The notes beneath the pieces were generated by a model. That model had not been told where the DNA came from. It did not search any database and saw nothing but the letters and a program-made list of their open reading frames with translations. From the NCBI GenBank assembly GCA_041739875.1, contig JBGSNA010000221.1:5409-69408 (forward strand): DNA of 64,000 nucleotides, read 5' to 3'. The position numbers and the translations under genes are program-made. The stretch's first letter is position 1. Each line of letters begins with the position of its first letter. Positions 35,486 to 45,265 of the stretch are shown here, piece by piece. The stretch is from JBBSJZ01 sp041739875 (GTDB taxonomy: Bacteria > Planctomycetota > Planctomycetia > Pirellulales > Pirellulaceae).

Positions 35486-37018
35486 CTAGTAGCTCCAGAT
35501 CTGGTCGAGAACCGTCCAGGAGCCTGTGACGAGCATTGCTGCTGCGGACAACCACAGCATCACATCCCAAAGCATGTTCGGCCGCAATGCTGGCACACAT
35601 CGTTTGTAGCGAAAGAACAGTGCTGCGCCAGCGAGCATAGGCAACATGATTCCCTGGGCGATACCGCTCAGCAAAACGAGTTGAGCCGGCGAAGGAAATT
35701 TGAGATAGATCACCAGGCATAGCATCGGAAAAAAAGCACTGAGTCCGCGAATCCATTTGGCTCGAGTGACCTCATCGTCCGGTATCACGCCAATCACACG
35801 AAGCGCATCGGAGAACACTCGCGCGTGACTCGCATTGGCAACGAAAAACGTCGAGTACAAAACGGCGAACGCACCAAACAGGAAGATTGCGGCCGCCCAA
35901 TCACTGAAAACGGGAACGAACATTACTGCGAGAGTTCGCACCATCGTGTCTTTGCCTGGATTCAACCCGACACGATTCAGCACGGCCGCGCCAAGTAGAT
36001 AAAACGCGATCGTTGCAAACGTGTAAATGATACCGGCGCCCCACGCATCAACATGCATCACCCGCATCCAACCGCGAGCCCGAGCTTGCCATTCGGGGCT
36101 ACCGTCATTCGGCCCCGTGAAACGTGCGTAGCCTTTCTCAAGACACCAATAGGGATACACCACCAACTCGGCGGCTCCAACACCGATGATGCCGAACGTT
36201 GCCAGCGCGGTGCCGATCGGATTGGCACCACCGATGGCCTCAGGCAGCCCGAAGGACATGCCGTCCCAAAAATCGGACCAATTGACTCGCCAACGTGCCT
36301 GGCCTTGTAGCAGATACACATTCAGCACCGTCAACGCCGTAAACGAGGCGACCAGGATCGTCGACAAGGACTGAATCAATCCATAACGACCCACGTACAA
36401 AACGATGCTCGTAACAATCGACATGATCGCTGCCCAAATCGCTGCGTCATGCGGCACAACGAGTTGCATTGGACTCGCCTCCGTTGCCTTGGCGGTTAAC
36501 TCCAATGTTTCCGCCGATACCGCGAGCCCCGCGTACTCGTCAAACTTCTTGAGCGTTTCGGCATCCGCAACCTCGTTGTATGCGCGGCCGGCTGCGGTGA
36601 TGGGGACGCTGATTGCGAGAGCTTGACCCACCCCACCAACAATCCCACCCAGCTGACTGATGCTGGCTAGCCACATCACTAGCCAATACCACACCAACCA
36701 GTTGCCTCGTCCGGAAATGCGTGGGCCGGGTACCTCGTCGAGAGCACGCAATGTGGTTTTGCCGCTGATGATCGTGTATCGACCCAGCTCGATTTGGGCG
36801 AAAATTTTCACCACACATCCCAACGCAATCAGCCACAACAGCGAAAAACCTGCTTCGGCGCCGGTCTTGGTGGTCGCAATCAACTCGCCACTGCCAACAA
36901 TGGATCCAGCAACGATCAGCCCTGGGCCGACACAGCGCAAAACACTCAAAAATGCCGTGGGAGGCGAAACCAGTTCGTTTTTATCGATGTTTCCTTCAGG
37001 AATTTCGTGATTCGACAT
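35486..37018 (-). CDS. Nramp-fold membrane transporter lacking the metal motif
   Basis: 510 residues from ATG 37018 (MSNHEIPEGNIDKNELV). About 12 hydrophobic segments. TM1 reads RCVGPGLIVAGSIVGSGEL, clearly Nramp-like, but the metal-binding D-P-G-N is G-S-G-E. TM6 reads GIIGVGAAELVVYPYW instead of the M-P-H-N type. The remaining scaffold (LGCVVKIFAQIELGRYTIISG) matches the family. The substrate may therefore differ from Mn2+/Fe2+; proteins of this kind are common in Planctomycetota and related bacteria. Divergent from the RDD gene. Confidence 0.85.
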   Translation of the reverse strand: MSNHEIPEGNIDKNELVSPPTAFLSVLRCVGPGLIVAGSIVGSGELIATTKTGAEAGFSLLWLIALGCVVKIFAQIELGRYTIISGKTTLRALDEVPGPRISGRGNWLVWYWLVMWLASISQLGGIVGGVGQALAISVPITAAGRAYNEVADAETLKKFDEYAGLAVSAETLELTAKATEASPMQLVVPHDAAIWAAIMSIVTSIVLYVGRYGLIQSLSTILVASFTALTVLNVYLLQGQARWRVNWSDFWDGMSFGLPEAIGGANPIGTALATFGIIGVGAAELVVYPYWCLEKGYARFTGPNDGSPEWQARARGWMRVMHVDAWGAGIIYTFATIAFYLLGAAVLNRVGLNPGKDTMVRTLAVMFVPVFSDWAAAIFLFGAFAVLYSTFFVANASHARVFSDALRVIGVIPDDEVTRAKWIRGLSAFFPMLCLVIYLKFPSPAQLVLLSGIAQGIMLPMLAGAALFFRYKRCVPALRPNMLWDVMLWLSAAAMLVTGSWTVLDQIWSY

Positions 37019-37271
37019 AAGTGCGTGAGTGGGCGGTATGAGTAGGGTGGGGAAAAGTTCAGACCGAGCGGGGCTACAAGCGTGAAAGAATATGGTGACC
37101 GGGTCAACCAACCGTTGCATCTTTCATGGTTTACGGTCGATAATGGCGACCGCACGGTAAACACGTGCGATTAACTCTGGTATCAACCCTGCGGTTCCTT
37201 CCGCAGTGACCTCGGCGAACCAATCGTCGGGGAACCAGACACACTTTATACCTGGGGCGCCGATCGTTCGC

Positions 37272-38261
37272 ATGGCTTTCACCGCAGCACTGGACACAAC
37301 GATTGCGGTGGTCACGCCGGAGAACATCGAGTTCAAGTATCAACTTGCTGGTCCGTTCCGTCGGTTGCCAGCGTACTTGATCGATCTGATTGCTCGTTGG
37401 TCGTTCCTGCTTGTTCTTTGGATTGGTGGGGCGTTGTTACTCGGTCTGCTGGACCTGAGTTTCCTCGGACCGTTTGCCCTGGCTGGGGGCTTGGTATTCT
37501 ATTTCCTGGTCAGCTGGTTTTACGGGGCCGTGTGTGAAACATTTTTCAACGGTCGCACGATTGGCAAATGGGCATGCGGAATTCGCACCATTGACATCGA
37601 CGGTCGACCGATTAGCGGTAAGCGCGCCGTCATTCGAAACTTACTTCGAGTCGCAGACCTCGCCCCCATCGCCGCGATGAGCCAATGGGATCCCGACATC
37701 CCGCCGATCTTCATTATCCCAACCGGTATGGCTGGATTGCTCTCGATGGCATTCACGCGTCGCTTACAACGACTCGGCGACCTCGCTGCGGGGACGATGG
37801 TGATTATCGACGAACGCACGTGGCGCGTTCCGACAACGCGTGTCGACGATCCGAGAATTCCGGCGCTCGCGTCCTACATTCCCGCGGGTTATCGTGTTTC
37901 GCGAAGTATGGCGAGGACCCTGGCCGTGTATGCTGAGCGACGACATCACTTAACACCCGCACGCCGTCGCGAAGTCACTCGTCACTTGACTGTGCCTCTG
38001 ATTGATTTGTTCGAATTCCGCAGTGACATAGACCCTGATTTACTGATGCAGTCACTGTATTACAAAACGTTTTTGGCTGAGTCGCAATTGGATCAACCGG
38101 ATCTCGGCCCGTTGGCCGGATACAGTCCGCTCAAACGCGACTCGAAAACGCCTCCGCCACCAACCTCAGTGAACGCGATACCGACACCAAGTCTTGTTCA
38201 ACAGGCCTCGACGATCGGAGCCATCGCTGTTGGCACAGATCCCACCGGAACGACATCATGA
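37272..38261 (+). CDS. RDD family membrane protein
   Basis: 329 residues from ATG 37272 (MAFTAALDTTIAVVTPENIEF); an in-frame GTG upstream at 37206 is less likely. Two to three hydrophobic helices (SFLLVLWIGGALLLG, GPFALAGGLVFYFLVSWFYG) and RDD motif residues: R in RLPAYLIDLIARW and D in IDIDGRPIS. A long cytoplasmic C-terminal tail follows. In the common cluster with SpoIIM-like, DUF4129, DUF4350 and MoxR its job is unknown. The stop overlaps the next start by 4 nt. Confidence 0.9.
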   Translation: MAFTAALDTTIAVVTPENIEFKYQLAGPFRRLPAYLIDLIARWSFLLVLWIGGALLLGLLDLSFLGPFALAGGLVFYFLVSWFYGAVCETFFNGRTIGKWACGIRTIDIDGRPISGKRAVIRNLLRVADLAPIAAMSQWDPDIPPIFIIPTGMAGLLSMAFTRRLQRLGDLAAGTMVIIDERTWRVPTTRVDDPRIPALASYIPAGYRVSRSMARTLAVYAERRHHLTPARRREVTRHLTVPLIDLFEFRSDIDPDLLMQSLYYKTFLAESQLDQPDLGPLAGYSPLKRDSKTPPPPTSVNAIPTPSLVQQASTIGAIAVGTDPTGTTS

Positions 38262-39313
38262 ATGTGGCCGTCATTCTTGAAAAGCGACGTGCCCAGTGGG
38301 CAGAGCTCGAAACATTGTGCGATGCGATGGAGACTCGCGGACGCACCGATAAAACTCGCCAAGCACACCATCGCGGTGCTGCTGGTATCTCACGGTTTTC
38401 GACGCTGTATCGCGCTGCGTGCGCTGATCTTGCTTTGGCCGATGCGTACCAATTACCACCCGGCACCGTCACGTACTTGCACCATCTCGTTGGACGCGCG
38501 CACAACCAATTGTATCGGGCGAACCAATTCGATCCGTCACGTTGGAGTGATGTGCTGTTTCGCGAAGCGCCTCAACAGATCTTTGCGGACCCGTGTGTGC
38601 GTGTTGCGACGCTGTTGTTCTTTGGGTTGTTTGTGCTTTCGATGTTCTTGGCAAAAAACGAAGCCCTGTTTCCGGACTATGCCACGTCGATCGTGGGCCA
38701 AGAAGCTCTCGAAAGCATGGAAGAGATGTACAAGGATCCAATCAACACCAAGTCGCTCGATCACTACGTCACGATGGCTGGCTTCTATATCAATCACAAC
38801 ACGGGCATTGGGTTGACGTGCTTCGCCTATGGCATCCTCATCATCCCTTGCCTATTCAACCTTGCCTGGAACGCTGTTTATCTCGGTGCAGTGTTTGGTT
38901 ACATGGCTCGCGACGGTGTGACGGGAAGCGATCATTTTTTTCACTTTGTCACCGCTCACGGTCCGTTTGAATTGACCGCAATCGCATTGGCTGCCGGAGC
39001 GGGATTGAGACTCGGGATGGGGCTGATCTATACCGCCGGACTGGGGCGCATCGATTCGTTGCGAGAAAACGCCATGCGAGCTGTACCTGTGATGGCCGCC
39101 TCGGCCGTGCTCTTTGTGTGCGCAGCGTTCACCGAAGGATTCATCTCACCGAGCCCGCTGCCGTTCACGATCAAGGCGGGTTGGGCCGTCGTCTCATCGG
39201 GGCTGCTCAGCTTCTATTTCGTGATCCTTGGGTTTCCCAAAGAGTCGCTCACCATGCGCCAACCAGCTGCGGTGTTCGCAGACGGAATGTACGGAGACGG
39301 CCGTGCAGCTTGA
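38258..39313 (+). CDS. SpoIIM-like (stage II sporulation protein M family) membrane protein
   Basis: 351 residues. N-terminal cytoplasmic helix bundle (VAVILEKRRAQWAELETLCDAME) and then the DUF95/SpoIIM membrane region: VATLLFFGLFVLSMFLA, NHNTGIGLTCFAYGILIIPCLFNLAWNAVYLG, and FFHFVTAHGPFELTAIALAAGAGLRLG. The HGPFEL stretch is the conserved family signature. Planctomycetes do not sporulate, so the name is historical. Starts inside ATGA after the RDD gene and overlaps the next by 11 nt. Confidence 0.92.
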   Translation: MNVAVILEKRRAQWAELETLCDAMETRGRTDKTRQAHHRGAAGISRFSTLYRAACADLALADAYQLPPGTVTYLHHLVGRAHNQLYRANQFDPSRWSDVLFREAPQQIFADPCVRVATLLFFGLFVLSMFLAKNEALFPDYATSIVGQEALESMEEMYKDPINTKSLDHYVTMAGFYINHNTGIGLTCFAYGILIIPCLFNLAWNAVYLGAVFGYMARDGVTGSDHFFHFVTAHGPFELTAIALAAGAGLRLGMGLIYTAGLGRIDSLRENAMRAVPVMAASAVLFVCAAFTEGFISPSPLPFTIKAGWAVVSSGLLSFYFVILGFPKESLTMRQPAAVFADGMYGDGRAA

Positions 39314-40292
39314 TCGCACCCACGTCGTGATTCGCTTGCGGACGTTGTCGGAGATCGGCGATTTGTCACTCGTGATGCTGCGTCGTTACCCTTCCGCCCT
39401 GTTCATTGGATTTCTTGTCGGTGCCCTTCCCTGGGCGTGTCTTGATCTTGCGATTCTCGCTTGGATTCCGCTGGACGAGTCACGATTCGGGCTTGATGAC
39501 GATGAAGCCGCGATCGAGATGTATCGATACTTGGCGTGGATGTCATTACTTGTCGTGGCACAAGCACCGGCCGCCAGTGTCGCGACTTCGCTTTACCTAG
39601 GCCAAGCCGTCTTTGAACAGCAACCGACATGGGGCAGTGTCTTTACCGAAATGAAACGCCAGTTTTGGCGTTGGATCTATGTCTTGGGATTCAAACGGCT
39701 CGCCATCCCGATCGCGATGGTACCCTTGTTTCGCATGTACCAACCTCGCGACATTTTCTGGGACTTTATTCTTCCTCTTGGATTTGTGTTGGCGATCGCG
39801 ATCATTCGAAGTTCACGCCCGTTCGCACCTGAAATCGTGATGCTCGAACAATGCCCGCTACGATCCAAAGAACCGAATGCGATCACGTTTGGGCGCCGCA
39901 GCAAGTCGTTGCACTCGCCAATGTCGGGTGAATTGAGCAGCCGCTTTATCTCCGTTGCGTTTGTATTGATTGTTCTCTGGTTCGGCACGGTTTACACGAT
40001 GGTCTGGGCGCGTGGGATCGCTACCGGGAATTGGAACTGGGATTTGTTCTCGTATCTCGTGCTGGTTCCGTTATCGCTTTGGCTTGTGGCTGGATTAAGT
40101 TCGATCGTTCGGTTCCTGTGCTATCTGGATACCCGCATCCGCCTTGAAGGCTGGGAAGTGGAATTGGCGATCCGAGCGGAAGCGATGCGTCAATTTGGGG
40201 AAGACCAACCGATTCGAACCGCACCGCGAACGGCGGCACAAATCACGGCGGCACAAATCACGAGCGCATCTGTCACGGAGCCGAGCCGATGA
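39303..40292 (+). CDS. multi-pass membrane protein of the MoxR cluster
   Basis: 329 residues from GTG 39303, which gives VQLDRTHVVIRLRTLSEIGDLSLVMLRRYP; a longer frame from 39228 lies over the SpoIIM gene. About five to six hydrophobic segments (ALFIGFLVGALPWACLDLAI, MSLLVVAQAPAASVATSLYL, IFWDFILPLGFVLAIAIIRS, FVLIVLWFGTVYTMVWA, SYLVLVPLSLWLVAGLSSIV). No named family recognised. It is coupled to both neighbours, so it belongs to the complex of this operon. Confidence 0.75.
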   Translation: MQLDRTHVVIRLRTLSEIGDLSLVMLRRYPSALFIGFLVGALPWACLDLAILAWIPLDESRFGLDDDEAAIEMYRYLAWMSLLVVAQAPAASVATSLYLGQAVFEQQPTWGSVFTEMKRQFWRWIYVLGFKRLAIPIAMVPLFRMYQPRDIFWDFILPLGFVLAIAIIRSSRPFAPEIVMLEQCPLRSKEPNAITFGRRSKSLHSPMSGELSSRFISVAFVLIVLWFGTVYTMVWARGIATGNWNWDLFSYLVLVPLSLWLVAGLSSIVRFLCYLDTRIRLEGWEVELAIRAEAMRQFGEDQPIRTAPRTAAQITAAQITSASVTEPSR

Positions 40293-41080
40293 AAACTTGC
40301 TACGTGGCTTTTGTCGCATGGGCGCTACTCTCCGCCACTGCTTCGGGCTCATTCGCGGATGAGCAAGTTCGCCCTTCCGATGAAGCACTTCGTACGACGC
40401 CTTGGTATGACGCGGATGCGAATCGTGTTTTGCCTGTGACAGTGGATTCTCTGTCGGATGATACGATCAACCGTGAGAGCCGATGGTTGCCCAAGGCCGA
40501 GCGAGTCCAGAAGCAGGCAACACCAAGTACTTCGTCGAACACATCCACTGGCTCAAGCACCAATGGCCAGATCTTTGCTTGGCTGGTTCTTGCGGCGTTG
40601 TTACTTACGATTGTCGTGGCACTCGTGTACGGATTCAATCAGGCGGATATAGAACTGGGGCCAAAGTCGCCGATGCAACGAAGATTAAGTTCCGCACCAG
40701 ACGAACAGATGATCGAGCGGATGCAGGAATTACCTGCTGAACTTCGGCACGTCACGGGCAACTTGCGAGAACAAACACAGCAATTGATCGCGGTAAATCG
40801 ATTCGACTTGGCAATCATTACGCTCTTTGGGCATCAATTGTTGATGCTTGACCACGCCACAATGCTTCGGCTTTCACGCGGAAAAACGAACGGCCGTTAC
40901 GTTCGTGAAACCGGAGCGGCGGACACGACTGCTGCCAGCCAATTCCAGAAAACGGTGAATGCTTTCGAACGCTGTTACTTCGGTCGCTACTCGCTCTCGC
41001 GAGAAGAAATGGAGCTTCTGTGGCAAGACAACTTGCGGCTTGAGGAAATCGTCCATGCACGACATGAGGTAGCAGCATGA
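40289..41080 (+). CDS. DUF4129-type protein with signal peptide and one membrane helix
   Basis: 263 residues. Signal peptide MKTCYVAFVAWALLSATASGSFA, acidic periplasmic part, membrane helix IFAWLVLAALLLTIVVALVYG (about 93-113), and a cytoplasmic helical domain with the DUF4129 C-terminal pattern (FERCYFGRYSLSREEMELLWQDNLRLEE). Found in MoxR/DUF58-type clusters. Overlaps flanking genes by 4 nt each. Confidence 0.75.
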   Translation: MKTCYVAFVAWALLSATASGSFADEQVRPSDEALRTTPWYDADANRVLPVTVDSLSDDTINRESRWLPKAERVQKQATPSTSSNTSTGSSTNGQIFAWLVLAALLLTIVVALVYGFNQADIELGPKSPMQRRLSSAPDEQMIERMQELPAELRHVTGNLREQTQQLIAVNRFDLAIITLFGHQLLMLDHATMLRLSRGKTNGRYVRETGAADTTAASQFQKTVNAFERCYFGRYSLSREEMELLWQDNLRLEEIVHARHEVAA

Positions 41081-42570
41081 TTCGCGACACCATGTGCCAA
41101 ACGGTTTCAAAGCATTTCTTTGTAGCGGCTTTCTTCGTGTTAGCGTGCGGATGCTCCAAGATCACAACCGACTACGGATACTCGTCCGCGCATCGTGGAA
41201 CCCAAAGCCTCAACGGCTTCTCGGCCTTGCGTCAAACATTCGCAAACACAGGCTTCGATTGCAAGGATGTTCGTCGGCTGAGCGACCGCCAAAATGAAAC
41301 AGATACCCTCGTCTGGACGCCTCAGGTGCTTTCGACGATCGAAGACGAAATGACCAGCTGGTTTGACCAGTGGCTTACCTTGGGCGGTCACACGCTCGTC
41401 TATATCGTTCCGGACAGTGGCAGCGAAGCCGATTATTGGCTCGTGGCAACACGTGATGCTTCACCAAGCCAACAACTCGAGTATCGACGACGTGCGGCGC
41501 GAGCCGTCAACGACCGCTTTGAATGGCGACTGAACCGCTCGGATGTGCCTTCGAACGGTTGGTTTCAAATTCAACCGATTGCCGAGGCAACGACGCTCGG
41601 TGAGTTGAAAGGTCGCTGGAGTCAATCCGTTTCACAAGCAAAGGACATGAACGACGTAGCCGAGTCGCGTCATTTGGAGCTTGCAATCCAGGCCTATCAA
41701 GCACCCGCAAGCACGTCAACTTCACCTGCGACGTCATCCGCCGGTACGCCCAGCGCCACGTCTCAACCAAGTGGAACTGGCGCCCCAGGCTCGGGAGCTT
41801 CAAACAGCCCAAACACATCCACGACAGTACATTCAGGTCCAACCGGACCATCGGACGCGTCCGGCTATTTCACAGGCTCAGCGACTCCGACAGCAACAGA
41901 GATCAAGTTCAAACCGTTGCTGAGCAGCCAGACCGGTGCACAAGTCGAGACGTGCTTTGTTGGCCAAGTCACCTCGTCCAAATGGAAGAATTCGCGAGTC
42001 ATTGTTGTCGCGGGCGGCTCACTTCTCACTAACTATGCGTTCACAACACCGTTGACGCGATCGCTTGCCGAAGAGATCGTTGATGCAACGATTGATCCAA
42101 ATGACAGTGAACTGATTGCCGGGTTTATCACTAGTGAGTACGGATCCGTGCCGATTAGCGAGTTGAAACCGGGCGAAACGAAAGCTTCTGGGATGGAACT
42201 GCTCACGACGTGGCCATTGAGCCTCGTGACGATTCATGCCGTCTTTCTTGGAATCGTCGCATTGTTGATACTGCTACCGATCTTTGGACGGCCGCGGCAA
42301 GTCCTTCGATCGAGCCTGAGTCGGTTCGGTGACCATTTGGATGCCGTGGCGGCGCTCATGTTTCGTGTTGGCGGCGAAGAATACGCACGGCGTCGGATTA
42401 GCGAGTACCATCGTCGTGTCCGAGGTGAAACCACTGGCCCTTGGGTGTTGCCGGAAACGCAGCTTCCTAAGACGCCAACCTTAACGCCACCAGTCACCGA
42501 GGTGGCTGGCTCGATGAGCCAAACGCTAACAAATTCCACGACCCATCAAGCAAATCCGAACAACAAATAA
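41077..42570 (+). CDS. DUF4350-type lipoprotein
   Basis: 497 residues. N-terminal signal with lipobox VLACGC (FFVAAFFVLACGC). The GATase-like DUF4350 segment follows (DYGYSSAHRGTQSLNGFSALRQTF, LVWTPQVLSTIEDEMTSWFDQWLTLGGHTLVYIVP). A Ser/Thr/Pro/Gly-rich linker of about 70 residues (SGTGAPGSGASNSPNTST and around) lies near 208-270. A membrane helix (LVTIHAVFLGIVALLILLPIFG) precedes a cytoplasmic tail. The same domain type occurs in the lipoprotein at 5872-8448. Envelope component of the MoxR cluster. Confidence 0.78.
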   Translation: MIRDTMCQTVSKHFFVAAFFVLACGCSKITTDYGYSSAHRGTQSLNGFSALRQTFANTGFDCKDVRRLSDRQNETDTLVWTPQVLSTIEDEMTSWFDQWLTLGGHTLVYIVPDSGSEADYWLVATRDASPSQQLEYRRRAARAVNDRFEWRLNRSDVPSNGWFQIQPIAEATTLGELKGRWSQSVSQAKDMNDVAESRHLELAIQAYQAPASTSTSPATSSAGTPSATSQPSGTGAPGSGASNSPNTSTTVHSGPTGPSDASGYFTGSATPTATEIKFKPLLSSQTGAQVETCFVGQVTSSKWKNSRVIVVAGGSLLTNYAFTTPLTRSLAEEIVDATIDPNDSELIAGFITSEYGSVPISELKPGETKASGMELLTTWPLSLVTIHAVFLGIVALLILLPIFGRPRQVLRSSLSRFGDHLDAVAALMFRVGGEEYARRRISEYHRRVRGETTGPWVLPETQLPKTPTLTPPVTEVAGSMSQTLTNSTTHQANPNNK

Positions 42571-42584
42571 CCGTGAGCTGAGTC

Positions 42585-43736
42585 TTGACTAACGACGCTT
42601 CCTCGGGCGATCCGAACCCTATGTTTAAGCGACCGGAATCCAGCGAGAATCCGACATCACCGCATTCCGCTGGCCCGACACCGCCACCGATCGAAACGTC
42701 CGCTGACGCGCCGATCGTGGCGACGGTTCTTGATCCGACGGTTCTCGCTCCACCACAAGCGGGCCCGCAACCTTCGCCAAAGTTCCAGCCCGTTCAAACA
42801 CTCTATAACCAGATTTCTGCGGAAGTCGCCAAACTGTATGTCGGCCAAGAAGAGCTCGTACTGGGTACGCTCACCGCATTGTTCTCAGGCGGCCACGTAC
42901 TCATCGAGTCGGTTCCCGGTCTGGGGAAGACGCTGTTTGTGCGAACGCTCGGTCGTGTACTCGGTTGCGAGTTCGGTCGGATTCAATTCACAGCGGACTT
43001 GATGCCATCGGACATCACTGGCGCTCCCGTCTTTGACATGCAGCAAAGTGAATTTCGTTTTCGCCCAGGCCCCGTGTTCACTCAGCTGTTATTGGCTGAC
43101 GAGATCAACCGGTCGCCCGCCAAGACACACGCCGCGCTACTCGAAATCATGCAAGAGTTCCGCGTCACCGTTGATGGAACCAGCCACCGAGTGCCGCGAC
43201 CGTTTCTCGTGCTTGCCACGCAAAACCCACTGGAAAGCGAAGGAACGTACAATCTTCCCGAAGCTCAACTCGATCGATTCATGTTCAAGTTGAAGGTCGA
43301 TTACCCGACGGCCGAACACGAAGCCGAGATCTTGAAGCTGCATAGCCAACCATCGGATTTGAACCAGCGATTGAACGACGAGATTCGACCGCTCACCAAT
43401 CCGCACCAGGTTCTCGAGATGATGCAGCTGTGCAGCCAGGTACGCATCGAAGATCGTTTGGTCGATTACATCAATCGAATCGTGCGAGCGACTCGGTCTT
43501 GGCCAGCCTTCCACATCGGGGCTTCACCGCGAGCTGGATTGGCGCTGATGCAGTCCGCTCGCACACTCGCTGCGTTCGGCGGTCGCGACTACTCCATCCC
43601 AGACGACGTGGTCGAAGTTGCCTTGCCAGCGATGCGTCACCGAGTCCAACTCACCGCCGAAGCGGAAATCGAAGGCCGAACGACTGACGAAGAACTCACA
43701 AGTCTGCTCCGAAGCATCGAAGTCCCACGGGACTGA
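42585..43736 (+). CDS. MoxR-family AAA+ ATPase
   Basis: 383 residues from TTG 42585, or 371 from ATG 42621; the 70-residue Pro-rich N-terminal leader is poorly conserved so either start is possible. AAA_3 core: Walker A ESVPGLGKT, sensor region MPSDITGAPVFDM, Walker B LLLADEINRSPAKTHAALLEIMQE, NPLESEGTYNLPEAQLDRFMFK, and lid domain RAGLALMQSARTLAAFGGRDY. MoxR ATPases act as chaperone-like remodelling factors for VWA/DUF58 proteins. Here no DUF58 gene follows; the next gene is convergent and 49 bp away. Confidence 0.94.
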   Translation: MTNDASSGDPNPMFKRPESSENPTSPHSAGPTPPPIETSADAPIVATVLDPTVLAPPQAGPQPSPKFQPVQTLYNQISAEVAKLYVGQEELVLGTLTALFSGGHVLIESVPGLGKTLFVRTLGRVLGCEFGRIQFTADLMPSDITGAPVFDMQQSEFRFRPGPVFTQLLLADEINRSPAKTHAALLEIMQEFRVTVDGTSHRVPRPFLVLATQNPLESEGTYNLPEAQLDRFMFKLKVDYPTAEHEAEILKLHSQPSDLNQRLNDEIRPLTNPHQVLEMMQLCSQVRIEDRLVDYINRIVRATRSWPAFHIGASPRAGLALMQSARTLAAFGGRDYSIPDDVVEVALPAMRHRVQLTAEAEIEGRTTDEELTSLLRSIEVPRD

Positions 43737-43785
43737 CGCGCCGGATGTTGCTGGGTCAACATTGAACGTTTGGGCTGACGAAGGA

Positions 43786-45177
43786 CTAGGCGATCTTTCG
43801 CTCTTGGGTACACGCTTCGCCATTGACATCGCTACGGCCGACGCTGGACAAGATTGGGCTGTCAATGGACGCCGAGTTTGGCCGAATCCCGAGGATGCGG
43901 ACAGTGATCGCATGGACGGGAGACCTGGGGCCGCCTGTTCGAGCTAGCAAAAGTAATGCTGCAAATCGCCCGAGGGACGAGATGGCGAAAAGCACGTAGT
44001 AAGCTTTCTCGTCAGCTCCCAACCAGTAAAGCAAACCGCCTCCGACAAGCGCACCGGTGCACCACGAGGCCGTATTCGCGAGGTTGTAGTAAGTCAGCAT
44101 TCGAGTCCGCTGGGCGACCGGCAATGCTTCAAAGAACAACAGAAAAAAACCAAGTTCGTAGGCTGCCCACATGATCCCGCAAATGAATTGGGTCAACGCC
44201 AACCACCAAAACGCATGCGACACAATCCACATGGACGCGAGCGGCGCGATCCCAATCCCACCGACCCACAACAACGTTTGAGCGTCATACTTCTTGGCGA
44301 TGTTCGCCCACCAAGGCAATGTCAGCACTTTGGACAAGAATGCAATGGCAATCAAGCCCACAAATTCGGTGTAGGAGTAATTGAGCTCTTGCAGCATGTA
44401 CGGTGCAAAATAGGGGCCGCTGATCTGCACGAAACCTTGAACCACAACAAGGTAAGCGAGCAACCGCCCGCCATGTGGCATCTCCATCGGTTCGCGAATC
44501 GGCGTCGCAGGCAACGCGATAGCGGACAACACGGAGGGACCTCTCGTATCATCGGCCAGTGGTGTATGGTGCTGCGCCAAACATAAGACGGACCAAAAAC
44601 GAAAGCATCCGGCAACCGTGAACAACAATGCGAAACCGTAAAGCGTCATCTCATGGTCTTTGGCCCATTGCAGCACAAGACCGCCCGTCAAGAACGACCC
44701 GAACGTCGTCAGCTGGGAGAATCGCGTGCGTTTCGCGAAGTAACGTGGACGAATACGCCGAGGTACAATGGCCTCCATCCACGTATTCCACGCTGGTCCA
44801 GTTGCCAGACCTCCAGCCCAATACACGGACGCGATCAACAGCATCGCGCCGAGCGAAATGGATCCATACAGTGCTGCGAGCACCAGCGGCACGAACGCCA
44901 GTCCCTGGATCGACGCACCCAGCAGGATCCATCGCTTTTCCGAACCGATCCAGCGAACGCCGCGAAGCGAAATGAGCTGAGTGATACCGCCGGCAAGTAA
45001 GGGAACGCTCGAAATCAGTCCCGAAGAGACTTCGCCCAATCCGATCGCGAGCGCAAACGCGGCTAAGTACGTTTCTCCCACGCCGACCATGACACCGAAT
45101 GTCGCACCATCCGCCATGCTCGCGCGCAAGTTTCGGCGGGTGGAGGGAGCCAATTGACGATCCGTCGATAATTGCAT
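43786..45177 (-). CDS. MFS transporter
   Basis: 463 residues from ATG 45177 (two codons inside a GTG start). Twelve hydrophobic segments expected from the length and pattern; loop motif RIRPRYFAKRTRFSQL between segments 4 and 5 and WAYELGFFLLFFEALPVAQRTRMLTYYNL near segments 10. Early segment ADGATFGVMVGVGETYLAAFALAIGLGEVSSGLI is characteristic of a group of uncharacterised MFS proteins frequent in Planctomycetota. Substrate unknown. Confidence 0.88.
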   Translation of the reverse strand: MQLSTDRQLAPSTRRNLRASMADGATFGVMVGVGETYLAAFALAIGLGEVSSGLISSVPLLAGGITQLISLRGVRWIGSEKRWILLGASIQGLAFVPLVLAALYGSISLGAMLLIASVYWAGGLATGPAWNTWMEAIVPRRIRPRYFAKRTRFSQLTTFGSFLTGGLVLQWAKDHEMTLYGFALLFTVAGCFRFWSVLCLAQHHTPLADDTRGPSVLSAIALPATPIREPMEMPHGGRLLAYLVVVQGFVQISGPYFAPYMLQELNYSYTEFVGLIAIAFLSKVLTLPWWANIAKKYDAQTLLWVGGIGIAPLASMWIVSHAFWWLALTQFICGIMWAAYELGFFLLFFEALPVAQRTRMLTYYNLANTASWCTGALVGGGLLYWLGADEKAYYVLFAISSLGRFAALLLLARTGGPRSPVHAITVRILGIRPNSASIDSPILSSVGRSDVNGEACTQERKIA

Positions 45178-45265
45178 TAACACGAAAGGGCTTCAAGAAG
45201 TCGGGGGCGTCCAACGCGACGCCGGTGTGTGGGAAGAGATTCAAGCGGACCTAGTGAGACAATCC

